A stretch of DNA of 64,000 nucleotides from Poa pratensis (GCA_947311845.1 CAMZMU010000096.1:20956786-21020785); one strand, 5' to 3'; shown: positions 1-12,800, numbered from the stretch's first letter. Numbers and translations are program-made. The notes: a model not told the origin generated them from the letters alone.

Positions 1-467
1 AATTTTTTGGACAAATTTTGTTAAATTCATCGCACTATGTCGAACCGTTTGAAATTTCCTTTCACGAATAGATGTATCTCATCCTTCCCCACAACTTTTA
101 CCTTGTAACTTTTTTTTCGACGAACATATTGATATTTTCTCTCTAGTCCGTGAGCGACAAGTATAGAGGACACTCATAGAACCGGCGTCCAGTGGTCTCG
201 CCGGGTTTCTTAACCACCCATGTCTAGATCTGTGCCTGTCCGCAATTGAAGCAGTGGATGAGTGACGGAGTGGGGGCTTGGGATGAGGAAGAAGCGCCCG
301 ACATCTTCACTGTTGCTTCTCCGACTACCGGTGGTGGTGTGGTGCACTGGTGCGGCTGCCTCTCTTCCACGGTTCTCCGGCTGTGTGTGGTGGACTGGTG
401 CGGCTGCATGCCTAGTACTTATTAACGTGTTTAGAGATTTCTGACTCCTGGGCTATAGTATTCACTC
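1..467. other. Intergenic, no gene seen
   Basis: I see no coding region or complete element here. The short open frames have no recognisable domain. The stretch from about 440 onward pairs loosely with sequence near 810-830, so the neighbouring foldback element may extend a little into it. Confidence 0.5.
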
Positions 468-811
468 TAGTTAAAAAAATAAAAAATAAAAAAATCATAT
501 TTACAAGTTTCAAAAAAAAAAATGGCAAAAATTCTACGTTTTGCCAATGATATATCCCACAAACGTGAAAAATCTCGGTTTGAAATATTTTACATTTTGT
601 TCTAGACAAAAATGACAAATGTGTGGAACTAAATTTACATACTTTCAAATCTTCAAAAATATATAAGATTTGTTATTTTTGTGTAGCACATAATATAAAG
701 TATTTCAAATCACAATTTTGCACGTTTGTGGGATACATCATTAGCAACATAGATGATTTTTTTCAGATGTTTCTAAAACATAAAAATATGATTTTTGAAT
801 TCTTTTAATCA
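468..811. repeat. Foldback (long inverted-repeat) element
   Basis: Two AT-rich arms of roughly 160 bases read as imperfect reverse complements of each other. The left arm contains ATCCCACAAACGTGAAAAAT at about 551-570 and the right arm contains its near-complement around 721-740 (CACGTTTGTGGGAT). The centre is near 640. No transposase is encoded. The structure fits a non-autonomous foldback or MITE-type DNA element that could fold into a long hairpin RNA if transcribed. I could not fix a target-site duplication, so the superfamily is unassigned and the borders are accurate to about 20 bases. Confidence 0.6.
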
Positions 812-1949
812 GAGGGAGCACTGGAGATCGGGAGAAAAAAGTGTTTTCCTATTTTACTTCTGGTAGGTGAGTGATGGTTGGAGGGTACCATTGCAAAAAA
901 AATTACCGAGAGCACCGGTACAGGTTTTAACCTCATCCTTCCGGAGAAGGTTCAGACGTTCAGTACAATTCTCCTCAGGACATTTTTTTTTACGTGTCAC
1001 CTCAGGACATTTAATATGGAGCTGTTCCAACTACGTACTTTGGCTCGGTACAGGTATCTCATACGAATCATCCAAAAAATACATACATGTCCTACTTACT
1101 GGCTCATTAAATGCTGCTCGGTTGCTCGCGTAGTGCAAATGCCAGGTCCAAACGAGCTCGGGCTCTCTTCAGAGTTTTCGCAATATCATCGCATAACTTT
1201 GATCAACGACCGATCATATCCATTTGAGTGCCTGTCTTGCTAGCTGCGTGACATGAAGCTAGCCGTGAACTGAAATAACTAATTAACTTCCTAGCCATCC
1301 GATCCATTAATTGGTTACTAGGAAAATTTACGCGGCGACACACCGCGCCTGTGTGGTGACAGAACATAAATAAATTGGAGTTAGAAGTACGAAACTATTG
1401 TACAGAAGACTTAACTTTCAGATTTATCACGACCGGACAAAAGAGACGTGAGCATACAAATTGGCTGGGATGTCATCTTCCATACAAAACTAATCTTTGT
1501 ACGTGAGGTTTTAATAAATCAAAAACATAAGAAGAAGGCTACTGATATCGTGATCCATGGACCATGAGTGTTAATGGAAATAAGCTGGGTGTCAAAAACA
1601 GCGCTATGTATTTTAAAAAGTACTTAGATTGAAAAGAAAACTTTGTTTCCAACATGAATTAAAGGATCTAAAAAATGGAACTGCAGATTTGCATTGTAGA
1701 AGCGCATCTACAGTGCAAGGTGACGTGGCCAGCGACACGCCGCGCCCGTTGTATTGGTATGTGACGTAGTTTTGTAGAATGAGTTATTAATTGAGATTGT
1801 AGGAATATAATTCGGTTCACGAAAATTTTGTACATGAGATGCAGGTAACAAAATGACATTTTGGGCTAGATCTAAAAGACAAATTTATGGATACAAATAC
1901 CCGGATACAAAATTTTGAAATCTGTCAGAATTTTTCTTTTTTTCATAGC
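812..1949. other. Unassigned repeat-like intergenic DNA
   Basis: I recognise no gene. Open frames at 867-1243 overlap in two frames and have no domain signature. Around 1,690-1,760 there is a short GC-richer patch with ACAGTG and GCATCTACAGTG motifs that recur near 2,400, 5,560, 7,110 and 17,500, suggesting the same repeat family. Confidence 0.45.
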
Positions 1950-2091
1950 CTAAAATACAACGAATTTGAAGATTAGAGAGAAATATGTATTTGTCTGTCA
2001 AAATAAAAAGTTTGCACGGTCTAAAATACAACGAATTTGAAGATTAGAGAGAAATATGTCTATGTCCGTCAAAATAAAAAGGCTAAAACAT
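1950..2091. repeat. Two-copy tandem repeat, 71-base period
   Basis: A block starting TAAAATACAACGAATTTGAA at 1,951 is repeated at 2,022 with few changes, including the following AGAGAGAAATATGT and GTCAAAATAAAAAG parts. The period is 71 bases. It is non-coding and sits at the edge of the AT-rich repeat zone. Confidence 0.75.
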
Positions 2092-2157
2092 GAAAGTTGT
2101 TTGGAAGGGTGATATACATCTACTTGTGAAAGGAAAAATCAAAAGGATGACCGAGTG

Positions 2158-2330
2158 CGACGAATTTGTCAAAATTCGTCAAATATTATTGCGAATTTGG
2201 ATCCAAAATTAAGGAGTTAGAGTCGACCAAACTCGAAACCGATCACGGGAATGGAACCAACTCGTCGACGCGCATATATTTCATTTATATGTTATTATCA
2301 AAAGGAGGACCGTCGGTTCTGGATCGAACG
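2158..2330 (+). repeat. Single diverged copy of the 115-base array unit
   Basis: This stretch carries the string GCGAATTTGGATCCAAAAT, then GGAGTTAGAGTCGACCAAAC, CTCGAAACCGATCACGGG and GTCGACGCGCATATATTTCA. The same order of motifs makes up the array at 16,265-17,800, so this is an isolated unit of that family about 14 kb away. It is followed by GC-rich DNA with CACTGTAG/CTACAGTG motifs, as is the array. Confidence 0.7.
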
Positions 2331-4080
2331 GCGCGGAGGCGCCGCACGGTAGACGCGGTACCGTAGATGTGCTAGGCGGGGCACTGTAGACGCGCGCGGG
2401 AATGTAGCGATCTACAGTGCGCGGTGACGTGTGTAGCTGGAGCGGAGGCTGAAACCGTGGTCTTTTATATATGTAGTACTAGGTAAATTTGGTGCGGCGC
2501 ACGCCACACCTGTTGAGTTTAATTTTTTTTTGAAATTCGCTAAAATTTGTTGTGTGGAGTATATCTAAATACTTAATGAATTAAAATGTTAAGTTTATGT
2601 TCTTATATTAATATTTAACTTAAGTCTATAGTGGTGGAAATTAACGTTTGTTGAATAGAATTTCGTATTTGGAATAAATTAATTTTGATTGTATCCAAAT
2701 AATTATCAAATTGGAATGCTCAATTTAAGTCTGTATTTAGAGGGAATGTATGATTTGAATATGTAATAAATTTAGCTTCATATAAGTGGGGGGAGTGCAT
2801 TTGTTTTTTTACTTGAAGTGTTTATCAAATCGGTATGTTTAAACATTTTTTCCCATAAATAGTTAGCATTCTTTTTTGCTGAATAAAAAAGCTAGGTAGG
2901 TGTTAATGCTTTGTTTCTTTTGGTTTAGATGTACAATATATATTGCAAAGAAAATTGGTTTCTTTGAATTTTTTTTGCTGTAATTTTCCAATTTAATGTG
3001 TCAAAATTCGTTAGAAGATGTTGTTTGGATGAGCGGCAAAATAGATTTTTTTGAGTATCTAATAAATCTACCATCACATATTTAGAGGAAGTGTATTTGA
3101 ATTTTTTTTAAATATATTTACCAAATTAGAATATTAAAATATGTTTATTGTTTGACATAAATATCTAGCATTTTTTTCCCTGACTGTTTGGATATGTTAT
3201 TAATATTTTTCTGAAAACATGTTTGTTTTTTGTTGTTATAAATTGCTAGCATTTATTTCTATGACCATTTGGATATGCTATGCATTTTTTCCCGATGGAT
3301 AGATTCAATTTTGTTTTATGTTTTTTATTGTACGGAAATTTTAATAAACATGGTTAAATTTTGGTAAACATGCATGAATTTGATATAAAAAGACAGATTA
3401 CATTTTCCATTTTGTATTTAGAGGAAGTGCGTTTGGATTTTAATTAAATTGTTGACAACTGGGCCTACTGTCAGAAATTAAATATTTATCGAAATTAGTT
3501 TTGAAAAATATTATAAAGCTGACAGGTGGGGTCATTTAAAATGTGTTATTTTTTTTATGTGAAAATATTCTGGAATAATTAGTATTTTCTAAGTGTTTCC
3601 ACACATTTTAAAGTATTGTTAAATGTTTAGCAAGTTGGAGTGGTTATGTATGTTTGTATTTTGTTGAAATATTTGTTTGATTTTCATAATTGGAGGATGT
3701 ACAGTACATGAGCATATGTTAGAGTCAATTCATAATTAGAGGGAATTATTTTGGATTTTGTACTAATATTATTTAAATTAGAGTAGTGAACAACCATAAA
3801 TATTTATTTGAATTCCATAATTAGAGAGAATGCATATCAGAGCATCTCTATTTTTTTAGCAAGTTGAATTTTTCAAATGTATTGCATTTTTTTGCGAGAA
3901 TTATGATATTTTATCGTAGAAGAAGCAATTTGTCATATCGAGTATTTTGAGATATTTAGAAAATTAGAGTATTCGGATATTATTGAAATAGACCATAATT
4001 ATTTGTTTCAACTCCATAATTAGGGGAATGGAATTTGTGAGATAATTTGTGAGATACATATATATATGATGGAGTACTTC
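2331..4080. other. AT-rich repeat DNA without genes
   Basis: The sequence is strongly AT-rich with long T and A runs and no open frame worth calling. Phrases such as GACAACTGGGCCTACTGTCAG (about 3,454-3,474, with one change from the later copies) and GACAGGTGGGGTCATTTAAA recur near 4,880 and 6,430. This stretch therefore belongs to the same repeat family as the duplicated block that follows. Confidence 0.55.
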
Positions 4081-7000
4081 TATTTTTATTTTTATTTTTT
4101 CAAATTGAAATTTTCAAATGTATTGCATGTTTTTTTGTAAGGACTTTGATATATTTTATCGTAGTTGGAAATATTTAGCAAATTGATGGCATAAGTAGTG
4201 AGCATTTTTTTGTGTGTGCATGTTGATATATTAGTCACATTTGTAAATACTCGGGTGTAAAAAATTTAAGTTTTAAAATTACTATTTTTCTGTATAATCT
4301 TTATTGTATGGAAATTTAAGTAAGTATGGTTAAATTTTGTTAAACATGCATGAAATTGATACCATAATTATTTGTTTCAACTCCATAATTAGGGGAATGG
4401 AATTTGTGAGATAATTTGTGAGATACATATTACTTACATATATATATATATATTATGGAGTACTTCTATTTTTATTTTTATTTTTTCAAATTGAAATTTT
4501 CAAATGTATTGCATGTTTTTTTTTGTAAGGACTTTGATATATTTTATCGTAGTTGGAAATATTTAGCAAATTGATGCCATAAGTAGTGAGCATTTTTTTG
4601 TGTGTGCATGTTGATATATTAGTCACATTTGTAAATACTGGGGTGTAAAAAATTTAAGTTTCAAAATTACTATTTTTCTGTATATTCTTTATTGTATGGA
4701 AATTTAAGTAAGTATGGTTAAATTTTGTTAAACATGCATGAAATTGATATGTATAGACAGATTACATTTTTATGCATATTTTGGTACATTAATTATGTTT
4801 TTCTGAGTCTAAATAAACTGGTTATGAATTTCAAAAGTTTAATTCAAAATCTAGAATTCTTGAAAAAAAATTAAACTGCTGACAACTGGGCCTGCTGTCA
4901 GTAATTTAATATTTATCAAAATTAGTTTGGGAAAAAAATAATTTGAAACTGACAGGTGGGGCCGTGATGACGTCGGCCGATGACGTCATCAATGGCCACC
5001 TTCTTCCCCGTGCGGTGATGTCGACGATGGCGGCGGCGCTTGAGGCCGTTAGAGGCGGCGCGGCCTAGCGCGTTGGACGCGGCGTGTCGCGGGCAGCCGA
5101 AGTCTGGCGGCGCTGGGCAAGGTGAGCTCGGGAAGGCGGCGAATCGGGAGGCGACGGCGGCGGACGGATACGGCGAAGAAAGCCACGACGCGGGCGTCTC
5201 TGACCTTCCTGGCTCACGATTTTCCGTCGAGATGAAGAGGGAGGTGAGGCCGTCCCGCGGGTGTGCTTCGATCTGGACGGAAGGGCGTGAAGCGGCGGGA
5301 CGACGCGGCGGCGGCGGCAGCTCCGGCCGTGCGCGAGGGAGGAGAGAGAGGAGAAGGGCGTGTTGTGTGGTAGTTTTTGCAAAGAAGTCCCTGTGTTTTT
5401 TCAAAATTGCGTTTTGGTCTTTCTCTTCGATAAAGTGTGGACTGCGGCGCAGTGGTGCGATTTGCGAGGGGGTGTTTTGCAAAAACGTCACGGGCAGGTT
5501 GTGCGGACCGTTCGATCGCTGTTTGACGGCGCGGATTGGAGACTGTAGACTGCTACAGTGTACTACAGTACCACTGTAGCTAACACTGTAGAATGTACAG
5601 TGGCCGGAGGCCTCTCAGGCCGCGAAAGTGTATTGCTTTTTATTTTTATTTTTACAAATTGAAATTTTCAAATGTATTGCATGTTTTTTTGTAAGGATTT
5701 TGATATATTTTATCGTAGTTGGAAATATTTAGCAAATTGATGGCATAAGTAGTGAGCATTTTTTGTGTGTGTGCATGTTGATATATTATTCACATTTGTA
5801 AATACTCGGGTGTAAAAAATTTAAGTTTTAAAATTAATATTTTTCTGTATAATCTTTATTGTATGGAAATTTAAGTAAGTATGGTTAAATTTTGTTAAAC
5901 ATGCATGAAATTGATACCATAATTATTTGTTTCAACTCCATAATTAGGGGAATGGAATTTGTGAGATAATTTGTGAGATACATATTACTTACATATATAT
6001 ATATTATGGAGTACTTCTATTTTTATTTTTATTTTTTCAAATTGAAATTTTCAAATGTATTGCATGTTTTTTTTGTAAGGACTTTGATATATTTTATCGT
6101 AGTTGGAAATATTTAGCAAATTGATGGCATAAGTAGTGAGCATTTTTTTTTTGTGTGCATGTTGATATATTAGTCACATTTGTAAATACTGGGGTGTAAA
6201 AAATTTAAGTTTCAAAATTACTATTTTTCTGTATATTCTTTATTGTATGGAAATTTAAGTAAGTATGGTTAAATTTTGTTAAACATGCATGAAATTGATA
6301 TGTATAGACAGATTACATTTTTATGCATATTTTGGTACATTAATTATGTTTTTCTGAGTCTAAATAAACTGGTTATGAATTTCAAAAGTTTAATTCAAAA
6401 TCTAGAATTCTTGAAAAAAAATTAAACTGCTGACAACTGGGCCTGCTGTCAGTAATTTAATATTTATCAAAATTAGTTTGGGAAAAAAATAATTTGAAAC
6501 TGACAGGTGGGGCCGTGATGACGTCGGCCGATGACGTCATCAATGGCCACCTTCTTCCCCGTGCGGTGATGTCGACGATGGCGGCGGCGCTTGAGGCCGT
6601 TAGAGGCGGCGCGGCCTAGCGCGTTGGACGCGGCGTGTCGCGGGCAGCCGAAGTCTGGCGGCGCTGGGCAAGGTGAGCTCGGGAAGGCGGCGAATCGGGA
6701 GGCGACGGCGGCGGACGGATACGGCGAAGAAATCCACGGCGCGGGCGTCTCTGACCTTCCTGGCTCACGATTTTCCGTCGAGATGAAGAGGGAGGTGAGG
6801 CCGTCCCGCGGGTGTGCTTCGATCTGGACGGAAGGGCGTGAAGCGGCGGGATGACGCGGCGGCGGCGGCAGCTCCGGCCGTGCGCGAGGGAGGAGAGAGA
6901 GGAGAAGGGCGTGTTGTGTGGTAGTTTTTGCAAAGAAGTCCCTGTGTTTTTTCAAAATTGCGTTTTGGTCTTTCTCTTCGATAAAGTGTGGACTGCGGGG

Positions 7001-7186
7001 CAGTGGTGCGATTTGCGAGGGGGTGTTTTGCAAAAACGTCACGGGCAGGTTGTGCGGATCGTTCGATCGCTGTTTGACGGCGTGGATTGGAGACTGTAGA
7101 CTGCTACAGTGTACTACAGTACCACTGTAGCTAACACTGTAGAATCTACAGTGGCCGGAGGCCTCTCAGGCCGCGAAAGTGTATTG
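4081..7186. repeat. Tandem duplication of a 1.55 kb unit
   Basis: Two copies, about 4,081-5,634 and 5,635-7,186, lie head to tail with a constant offset of 1,551 bases over most of their length. In the GC-rich half (4,922-5,600 versus 6,473-7,150) only a handful of bases differ, so the duplication is recent. Each unit has an AT-rich half, itself containing a diverged internal repeat of about 380 bases, and a GC-rich half that ends with CACTGTAG/CTACAGTG palindromes and a GGAGGCCTCTCAGGCC hairpin. The 189-codon minus-strand open frames in the GC halves are low-complexity Arg/Pro/Ser-rich and open in several frames, so I do not call them genes. Confidence 0.9.
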
Positions 7187-7671
7187 CCTTAATATATTGA
7201 GTAATGCCATCATCTCGAAAACCATCTGGCACTAGGTGCAGGCTCTCCTAGATCCCATCCACGTCCAAACACCGGTTGCTGAATGACGACTTCACGGATT
7301 GGTGAATGGTGAGAGATGGTCTCCTTCACTCCATCCCTCGCACAAGTTGCGCAAAGGCATCTCATTGGTGATCATGCTCACGGCATGGTTAATATGAAAA
7401 CATCGCAACACATTTCGTTTTCGGCAGTGATATGATCGACCCCCTCTTTTGGCATCTCTCAATCGATGCCATCAAGGTTGAGTCTCGGTCTTTGGTGAGC
7501 GCGAGGGATCGGGGCCTTCGCCAGCTGGTCTCTTGAACTAGGTACATGCTAAACCCTAGAGTGAATTGGACATTCAAGTCCATCCGATGATTAAGCATCT
7601 CTTCGAGGCTAGCCGCTACTTCCTCGACCACCGGAGACGGGGTGACCATGTTCTTCTGCTCCGACATAGGG
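7187..7671. other. Unassigned DNA with one unrecognised minus-strand frame
   Basis: A 92-codon frame with an ATG start runs from 7,667 to 7,389 on the minus strand. Its ATG overlaps the target duplication of the hAT-type element to the right. I recognise no domain, and the frame may be the remnant of a retroelement or gene that the hAT insertion interrupted. Confidence 0.35.
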
Positions 7672-8283
7672 TAGGGGCGGATATTGAGCCAGCTCGACTC
7701 AACTCGTAAATACTTGTTAGTTAATGAGTCAACTCAAGTCAACTCGTTAACTAAACGAGCTCCAGACCCCAACTTTACTCGACTCAATAAAAACTCGACC
7801 CGGCTCGGTAAACTCATTAAGTTCGATAATAAACGTTAACAACATAAGCATGTATAGCGCGAGTAGTCCATCGTATAACATAAACTTAAATATAGAAACA
7901 TTTCTTAACAAATCATTGTCCATAGCTTAAAATCAACAACATTGATAGAACATAACTCCTATATATGCCCTACATGGCTCTACTGGCTATGCTCCCACGT
8001 AGCTATGGCCTAGGGATTATGGGCATAACAGATCTGAACTTCGTGTTAACTGCTGGTGAACGAAAATATGCAATGGGCTAGTTCACAAAGTTATGATATT
8101 AGCCATATTATGACCTACACGAGTTTAACGAGTACTCGTAACTCGACTCATTAAGCTCGTTTTCTTAATGAGTTAGAAATGTCAGCTTGGTTCAACTCAT
8201 AAGTATCCGAGTTTGAGTCGACTTGAGCCGAGTTTTCGAGTACTCATTAAGCTCACGAGTTTTGAGTTTTATTTCCACCCCTA
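7672..8283. mobile_element. Non-autonomous hAT-type element with target duplication
   Basis: The ends are TAGGGGCGGATAT on the left and, reading inward from the right, TAGGGGTGGAAATAAAAC. They are flanked by the direct repeat GACATAGGG at 7,663-7,671 and 8,284-8,292. Terminal TAGGG and an 8-9 base duplication are typical of the hAT superfamily. The interior is full of ACTCG/CGAGT motifs in both orientations (subterminal repeats) and encodes no transposase, so it would need a transposase supplied from elsewhere. The superfamily assignment is inferred from ends and duplication length only. Confidence 0.8.
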
Positions 8284-8549
8284 GACATAGGGCTTCCCTG
8301 GGGATCACATAAAGGACCTCATGCCGAACCTCATCGTGAAGGTTTCGAAGCGGGCGATCAAGACGTGTCGGATACGGGAAGGTATTCAAGGTGGATCCCT
8401 AGAGGATGTGCCACCAGACCTTGATGCTGGCCTTGAGGGAGGTGCTCCGGCTAGCGGACATCCTTGCAGCGGTCACACTTGTCGTGGGTATGGAGGACAT
8501 ACTGGTGGGAACCCAACTACTCCTACTCGATACATCCAATGGCGATTTT

Positions 8550-9060
8550 CGAAGGCAAAATCACCTTAGATGGCGCGAAGCATATCTAGAAATCCCGCTC
8601 ACCGGCCAAGTGCAAGTTTCTCTTGTGGCTCGCCTTGCACAACCGATGTTGGACCACTGGCCGACTAGGCACATGGGGCCTCCCATACATGACAACTTGC
8701 CACTTCTGTGATGAACATGATGAGAGCATCGATCACTTCTTGTTGGGATGCGTCCTCAACCATGGAGGTCTGGACTTTCATCCCCAATCACTGTGATATG
8801 AGGTTGTGGATACCTAGGCATGATGACCGTCTAGTGGATTGGCTTCCATCCTGGCGTGTGGGACGAGCCTCGGACCACGAGGTGTGGACGATGCTTGAAC
8901 TCATCATATGGTACCTATGGGCTATGGAGGCATCGTAATGGCGTCGTTTTCGAAGGCGCGGTCTCTGCTCTGAGTTCAGTGATCGACAACATTGTGGAGG
9001 AAGCGGAGGAGCGCGCGGCGAAGCTATTTTGGGGTAGCTTAGTGCAGGTGGACATGTAGA
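8550..9060 (+). pseudogene. LINE zinc-binding (zf-RVT) domain remnant
   Basis: Translating across several frames gives the hallmark order of the reverse-transcriptase zinc-binding region of plant L1-type LINEs: an AKCKFLLWLALHNRCWTT-like string, a CxFCDEHDESIDHFLLGC cluster, and a later tract running to a stop at 9,057-9,059. Stop codons and frame changes break it throughout, so it is non-functional. In an intact ORF2 this region lies downstream of the polymerase; here the polymerase-like piece comes after it (9,141-9,790), so the two pieces are either different insertions or rearranged. Confidence 0.75.
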
Positions 9061-9140
9061 GTTTTGGCGAGTCATTGGTTTTCATTTTTTTGGTGGATGT
9101 GTTCTCGACGTCTATGTCGACCGTGTTGTGAACTAGCCTC

Positions 9141-9790
9141 TTGGCTTCTCCTATGACCTATGAAACTGGTCGAGGGGTGCGCCCGGGCGACCCCCTCTCC
9201 CCTCTGCTTTTTGACTATGTGGTAGAGGCTCTTGCGGCTGTTCTGTATGCAGCCAAGAGAAGGGGACATATTAGTGGACTTATCCCTGATCTGATACCTT
9301 GGGGGTATCTCATCTGCAGTATGCGGATGACACGATCATCATGATCCAGCCGGATGACTTGGCCATTGCAAACCTCAAGTTCATCATCTTGTGCTTTGAG
9401 TGCATGTCAGTGTTGCGGATAACCTTCCACAAGAGCGAGGTCATGGTTTTGGGAACCACCTCGACGGAACAACAGAGGATCGTAGATATGCTGAATTGCA
9501 AATTAGGATCCTTCCCTTTCACTTATTTAGTTCTTCCCATTAGTGATAGGGCTCTCACGGCAGCGGATTGGGGTCCGCTTCCGATGAAAGTAGGCAAACG
9601 AGCCGACCCTTGGATGGGAAAGCTCATGTCTTCGGCCGCCAGACTTACGCTGGTCGATGCCTATCTCTCGAGCCTACCCTTACACGCGATGGGGGTATGC
9701 CTGCTCGGTAACGGCACCCACCACGCCATGGACTCGCATTGGACCCGGTTTTTCTGGGGCATCAAAGGCACTGTGAGGACCCCGGATTAG
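9141..9790 (+). pseudogene. LINE reverse transcriptase fragment with YADD
   Basis: The first frame (9,141 to about 9,300) reads GVRPGDPLSPLLFDYVVEAL, the fingers/palm motif of non-LTR reverse transcriptases. After a frame change near 9,300 a second frame (to 9,790) reads LQYADDTIIMIQPD, the polymerase catalytic YADD box, and continues into the thumb-like region. Only about 210 codons of an ORF2 normally over 1,000 codons long remain, and the frame is broken, so this is a dead fragment. The right end lies about 65 bases from the long LTR that follows. Confidence 0.85.
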
Positions 9791-9856
9791 GTATCCGAGA
9801 TACTCGTTATGTTTCCTGCAACAATCCCATGATCAATCTGTTGTTGCACATAACTC

Positions 9857-12800
9857 GAATTGGTATCACAGAACACCCATAAATACCGAATAAATATACT
9901 TACTTGATTGAAGTCATAACCTTAACAGGTACTTGCAGCGGAAATCACCCAAAACAACGTGGAGACCAAGTCATTTGCCAACCCTACAGGCAGCTGACTG
10001 GGAAGCGCCCTAGTTCGCATTGACGTCAGGGAAGTCGTCCTCTTCGACTGCTCATCTTCAAAACCTGGCTAAGACAATAGCCAGGGACGAAACCAATATG
10101 AGTACATTTGAATGTACTCGCAAACTACCCCCGACATGAGCGTGCAATAGCATCATTTTTATTATAATAAAAACCTTTATTTTGAGGAAAGAAGACTTTT
10201 AGAACTTTTTCCCATAAATCTATCTTTGTAAGAGTTTTCTTTTAAAACTTTTTCCCGAAAATACATCTTTGTTGAAAAAGGTAAGGAGTCTCTTTAATAA
10301 AAAAATTCCCGGAAAATCACTATTTGTTTATTTCTCTAAAACTCCTCCTTTTTCGACCATAACCCTTCATGGTCATTCAATCCCAACAACCTCATACCAG
10401 CCCTTCGGTATAGTTGCCCAAAACATTTTCCACTTTCAAATCACAAAACTCTTCACTTCTCGACCATAGCCCGTCATGGTCAAATCATTCTCCAGCAACC
10501 TCATACCAGCCCGTCGGTAGAGTTGCAGATACAACACATCTCCATTTTATTTTTAAATCTCAAAACTTTGCAAAACCTTCACATGGTCAGAGGACAGCCT
10601 CCCAACTGTCCATATCCGAGGACTCGGCTATTCGAATAGTTTTACCCTCTGCAGAGGTAGCACGCTTTTAACCCACATCCATCCGGTAACTCATCGTGTC
10701 AGCCACGTCCCGCCATACAAGGTGTATGCGAAGTTGAGCCACCGACCCTAGCCTCTCCTTTGCTCATGCTAGTATAGGACCCTGCCCCTATGACACTTTC
10801 CATCCACACTTAACCCAGCCCGTCGGAATCTAAGTGGGAGGACTCATAGGTTTTTCCCGGCGACCACATGGTGAAGTCTTCAATCCTCCTCCTTATCTTT
10901 CATAGAGTTTGAGCGAGGACCCAGGTCAGGGGTGGATCACAAACCATCCCCTCAAGCATAACGGAGTTATCTCCATCGATGAGGTATCCCATACTAATAA
11001 GAGCAAATTATATGACTAAGCCCTTTCCCATATGTGGGTAAATGTGGTCGCACAGATTATCGGCTGGTCGTCATAGTACAAAGACACAATGTGCATTTTC
11101 ATAAACATCACCATTCACCACTTCTCCATTTCCACACCGACATCTCGGTATTCCACAACCTCACGAGTATTTTCAAAGGAGTTTTGAGTAAACAATATTT
11201 TTCCCATCCTATAGTTTAAAAAGGAAATTCCAGCTAATATCTCCATATAGGGTGTCAAAATAATATACTTATATTTTGGAAAAGGGTTTTCAAAATCATA
11301 TCCTTTGTGGCAAACACCACATAAATCACTTATGCTCTTTATAAGTAAAACATGTGAACCAAAATAGATGTATATAGATGCAAGCTCAGAGAATAGCTTG
11401 CCTGATTCCAGCATAATGTTCCTGGCTTCTTCTCACTGATCAAGGAAATAATTCCCATTCTTTCTCGATAAATCCTTTCCAAATACCACTCCGGTAGCGT
11501 TTATCTCTAGCGTCGCAACATGAAAATAAAACAACACTCAATAAGCAAACCAAACCAAAAATGGTATACAAACAAGGAACAAACCACAAGTATCAAACTA
11601 ATCACTCAAGCCACAAACATAGCACTAGTTTAATCAAGCAACGAACTAAATCTATATTTACCACTGCATTATACTCACAGGAGTATAACACCAAACACAT
11701 GCTAAAACATAGAGCACCAAGCCATCCTCAATTAGAGGTAATTAACAACCACTTTTCTCTAATCAGGAAATACTTCAGACAAAAGTTATACTACCAATTA
11801 ATCTTGGTAATTCAAAATATCTCACCAAGCTAAGGTGGATACACTAACAAGATATTTAAGCTAGTACTCATCTCAAGTCCATCAAGTTCATCAAGCCATG
11901 CAAATATATTACTCATACCAATTTGCCTAACAAATTCCACTAACAGTACTAACATATTATAACCTGCTAAACAATAATAACATGCAAGCAACAGTACCAC
12001 ACCAATCCTTAACCAGCAAGGCATTCATATTAATCACACACAATATTCTCACATCAAAATAAACAAACATAGTAATTCCTAATTACTAGGTGAAAAGTTA
12101 TATAGGGAGTGAAACCCTCACAAACACATGACTCACGATTAGCTCTCCTAACATGCTAGTAAAATTAAAGGAACATGTCACAACAGTGGACTACCACCCT
12201 ACACATGCTAGGAAACACTTTTATAACAATAAAGCTATAGCACAACAATTAATAAGGTATAATAAAAATAGGCAGAAATGGTCTAAACCTTATAATTATC
12301 ACCACAGTCAATCAGTGACTCCTAAATTCAAACCAAGCTAGGGATATGTTCTCCTATACATATAGAAGACAAACCAATTGGATTAATTCCAAAATTCAAC
12401 TCCTAAAAATCTACAAAAATCATCAAAGAGCTACTGATGTGTTTACAAGAATGAATAGAACTTTTGTTTTAGGCTTCATTTGCAAGCAAGGCCAACAGAT
12501 CTGGAAAGGTAGCATCTCAGCCTATCCAGAGAATTTTAGTTTGCAATATTTGGATTTGTAAAACTCTAGATATTAAATACTTAGTGAAAAACATACTTTT
12601 TATAGGTTTAAATCTAGAAGGCACATAAAATAATTATTTTGCAAACAGCCAGTGCTGCATGTTTAGGAAAACTCACAGGAACACTACAAAATTTACATCA
12701 TAATATTTGCACACATAGATCTACCACAACAGATTTAAATCTACACTGCAGTTTAACAGGAAATTAAACAGCAAATACATCTACTAAAGAAAAATCATTA

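Noticed and set aside
4922..5491. 189-codon minus-strand open frame, duplicated at 6,473-7,042
   Set aside because: The composition is GC-driven (Arg, Pro, Ser), open frames exist on both strands over the same bases, and no domain or splice context is visible. It is a by-product of the duplicated GC-rich block.
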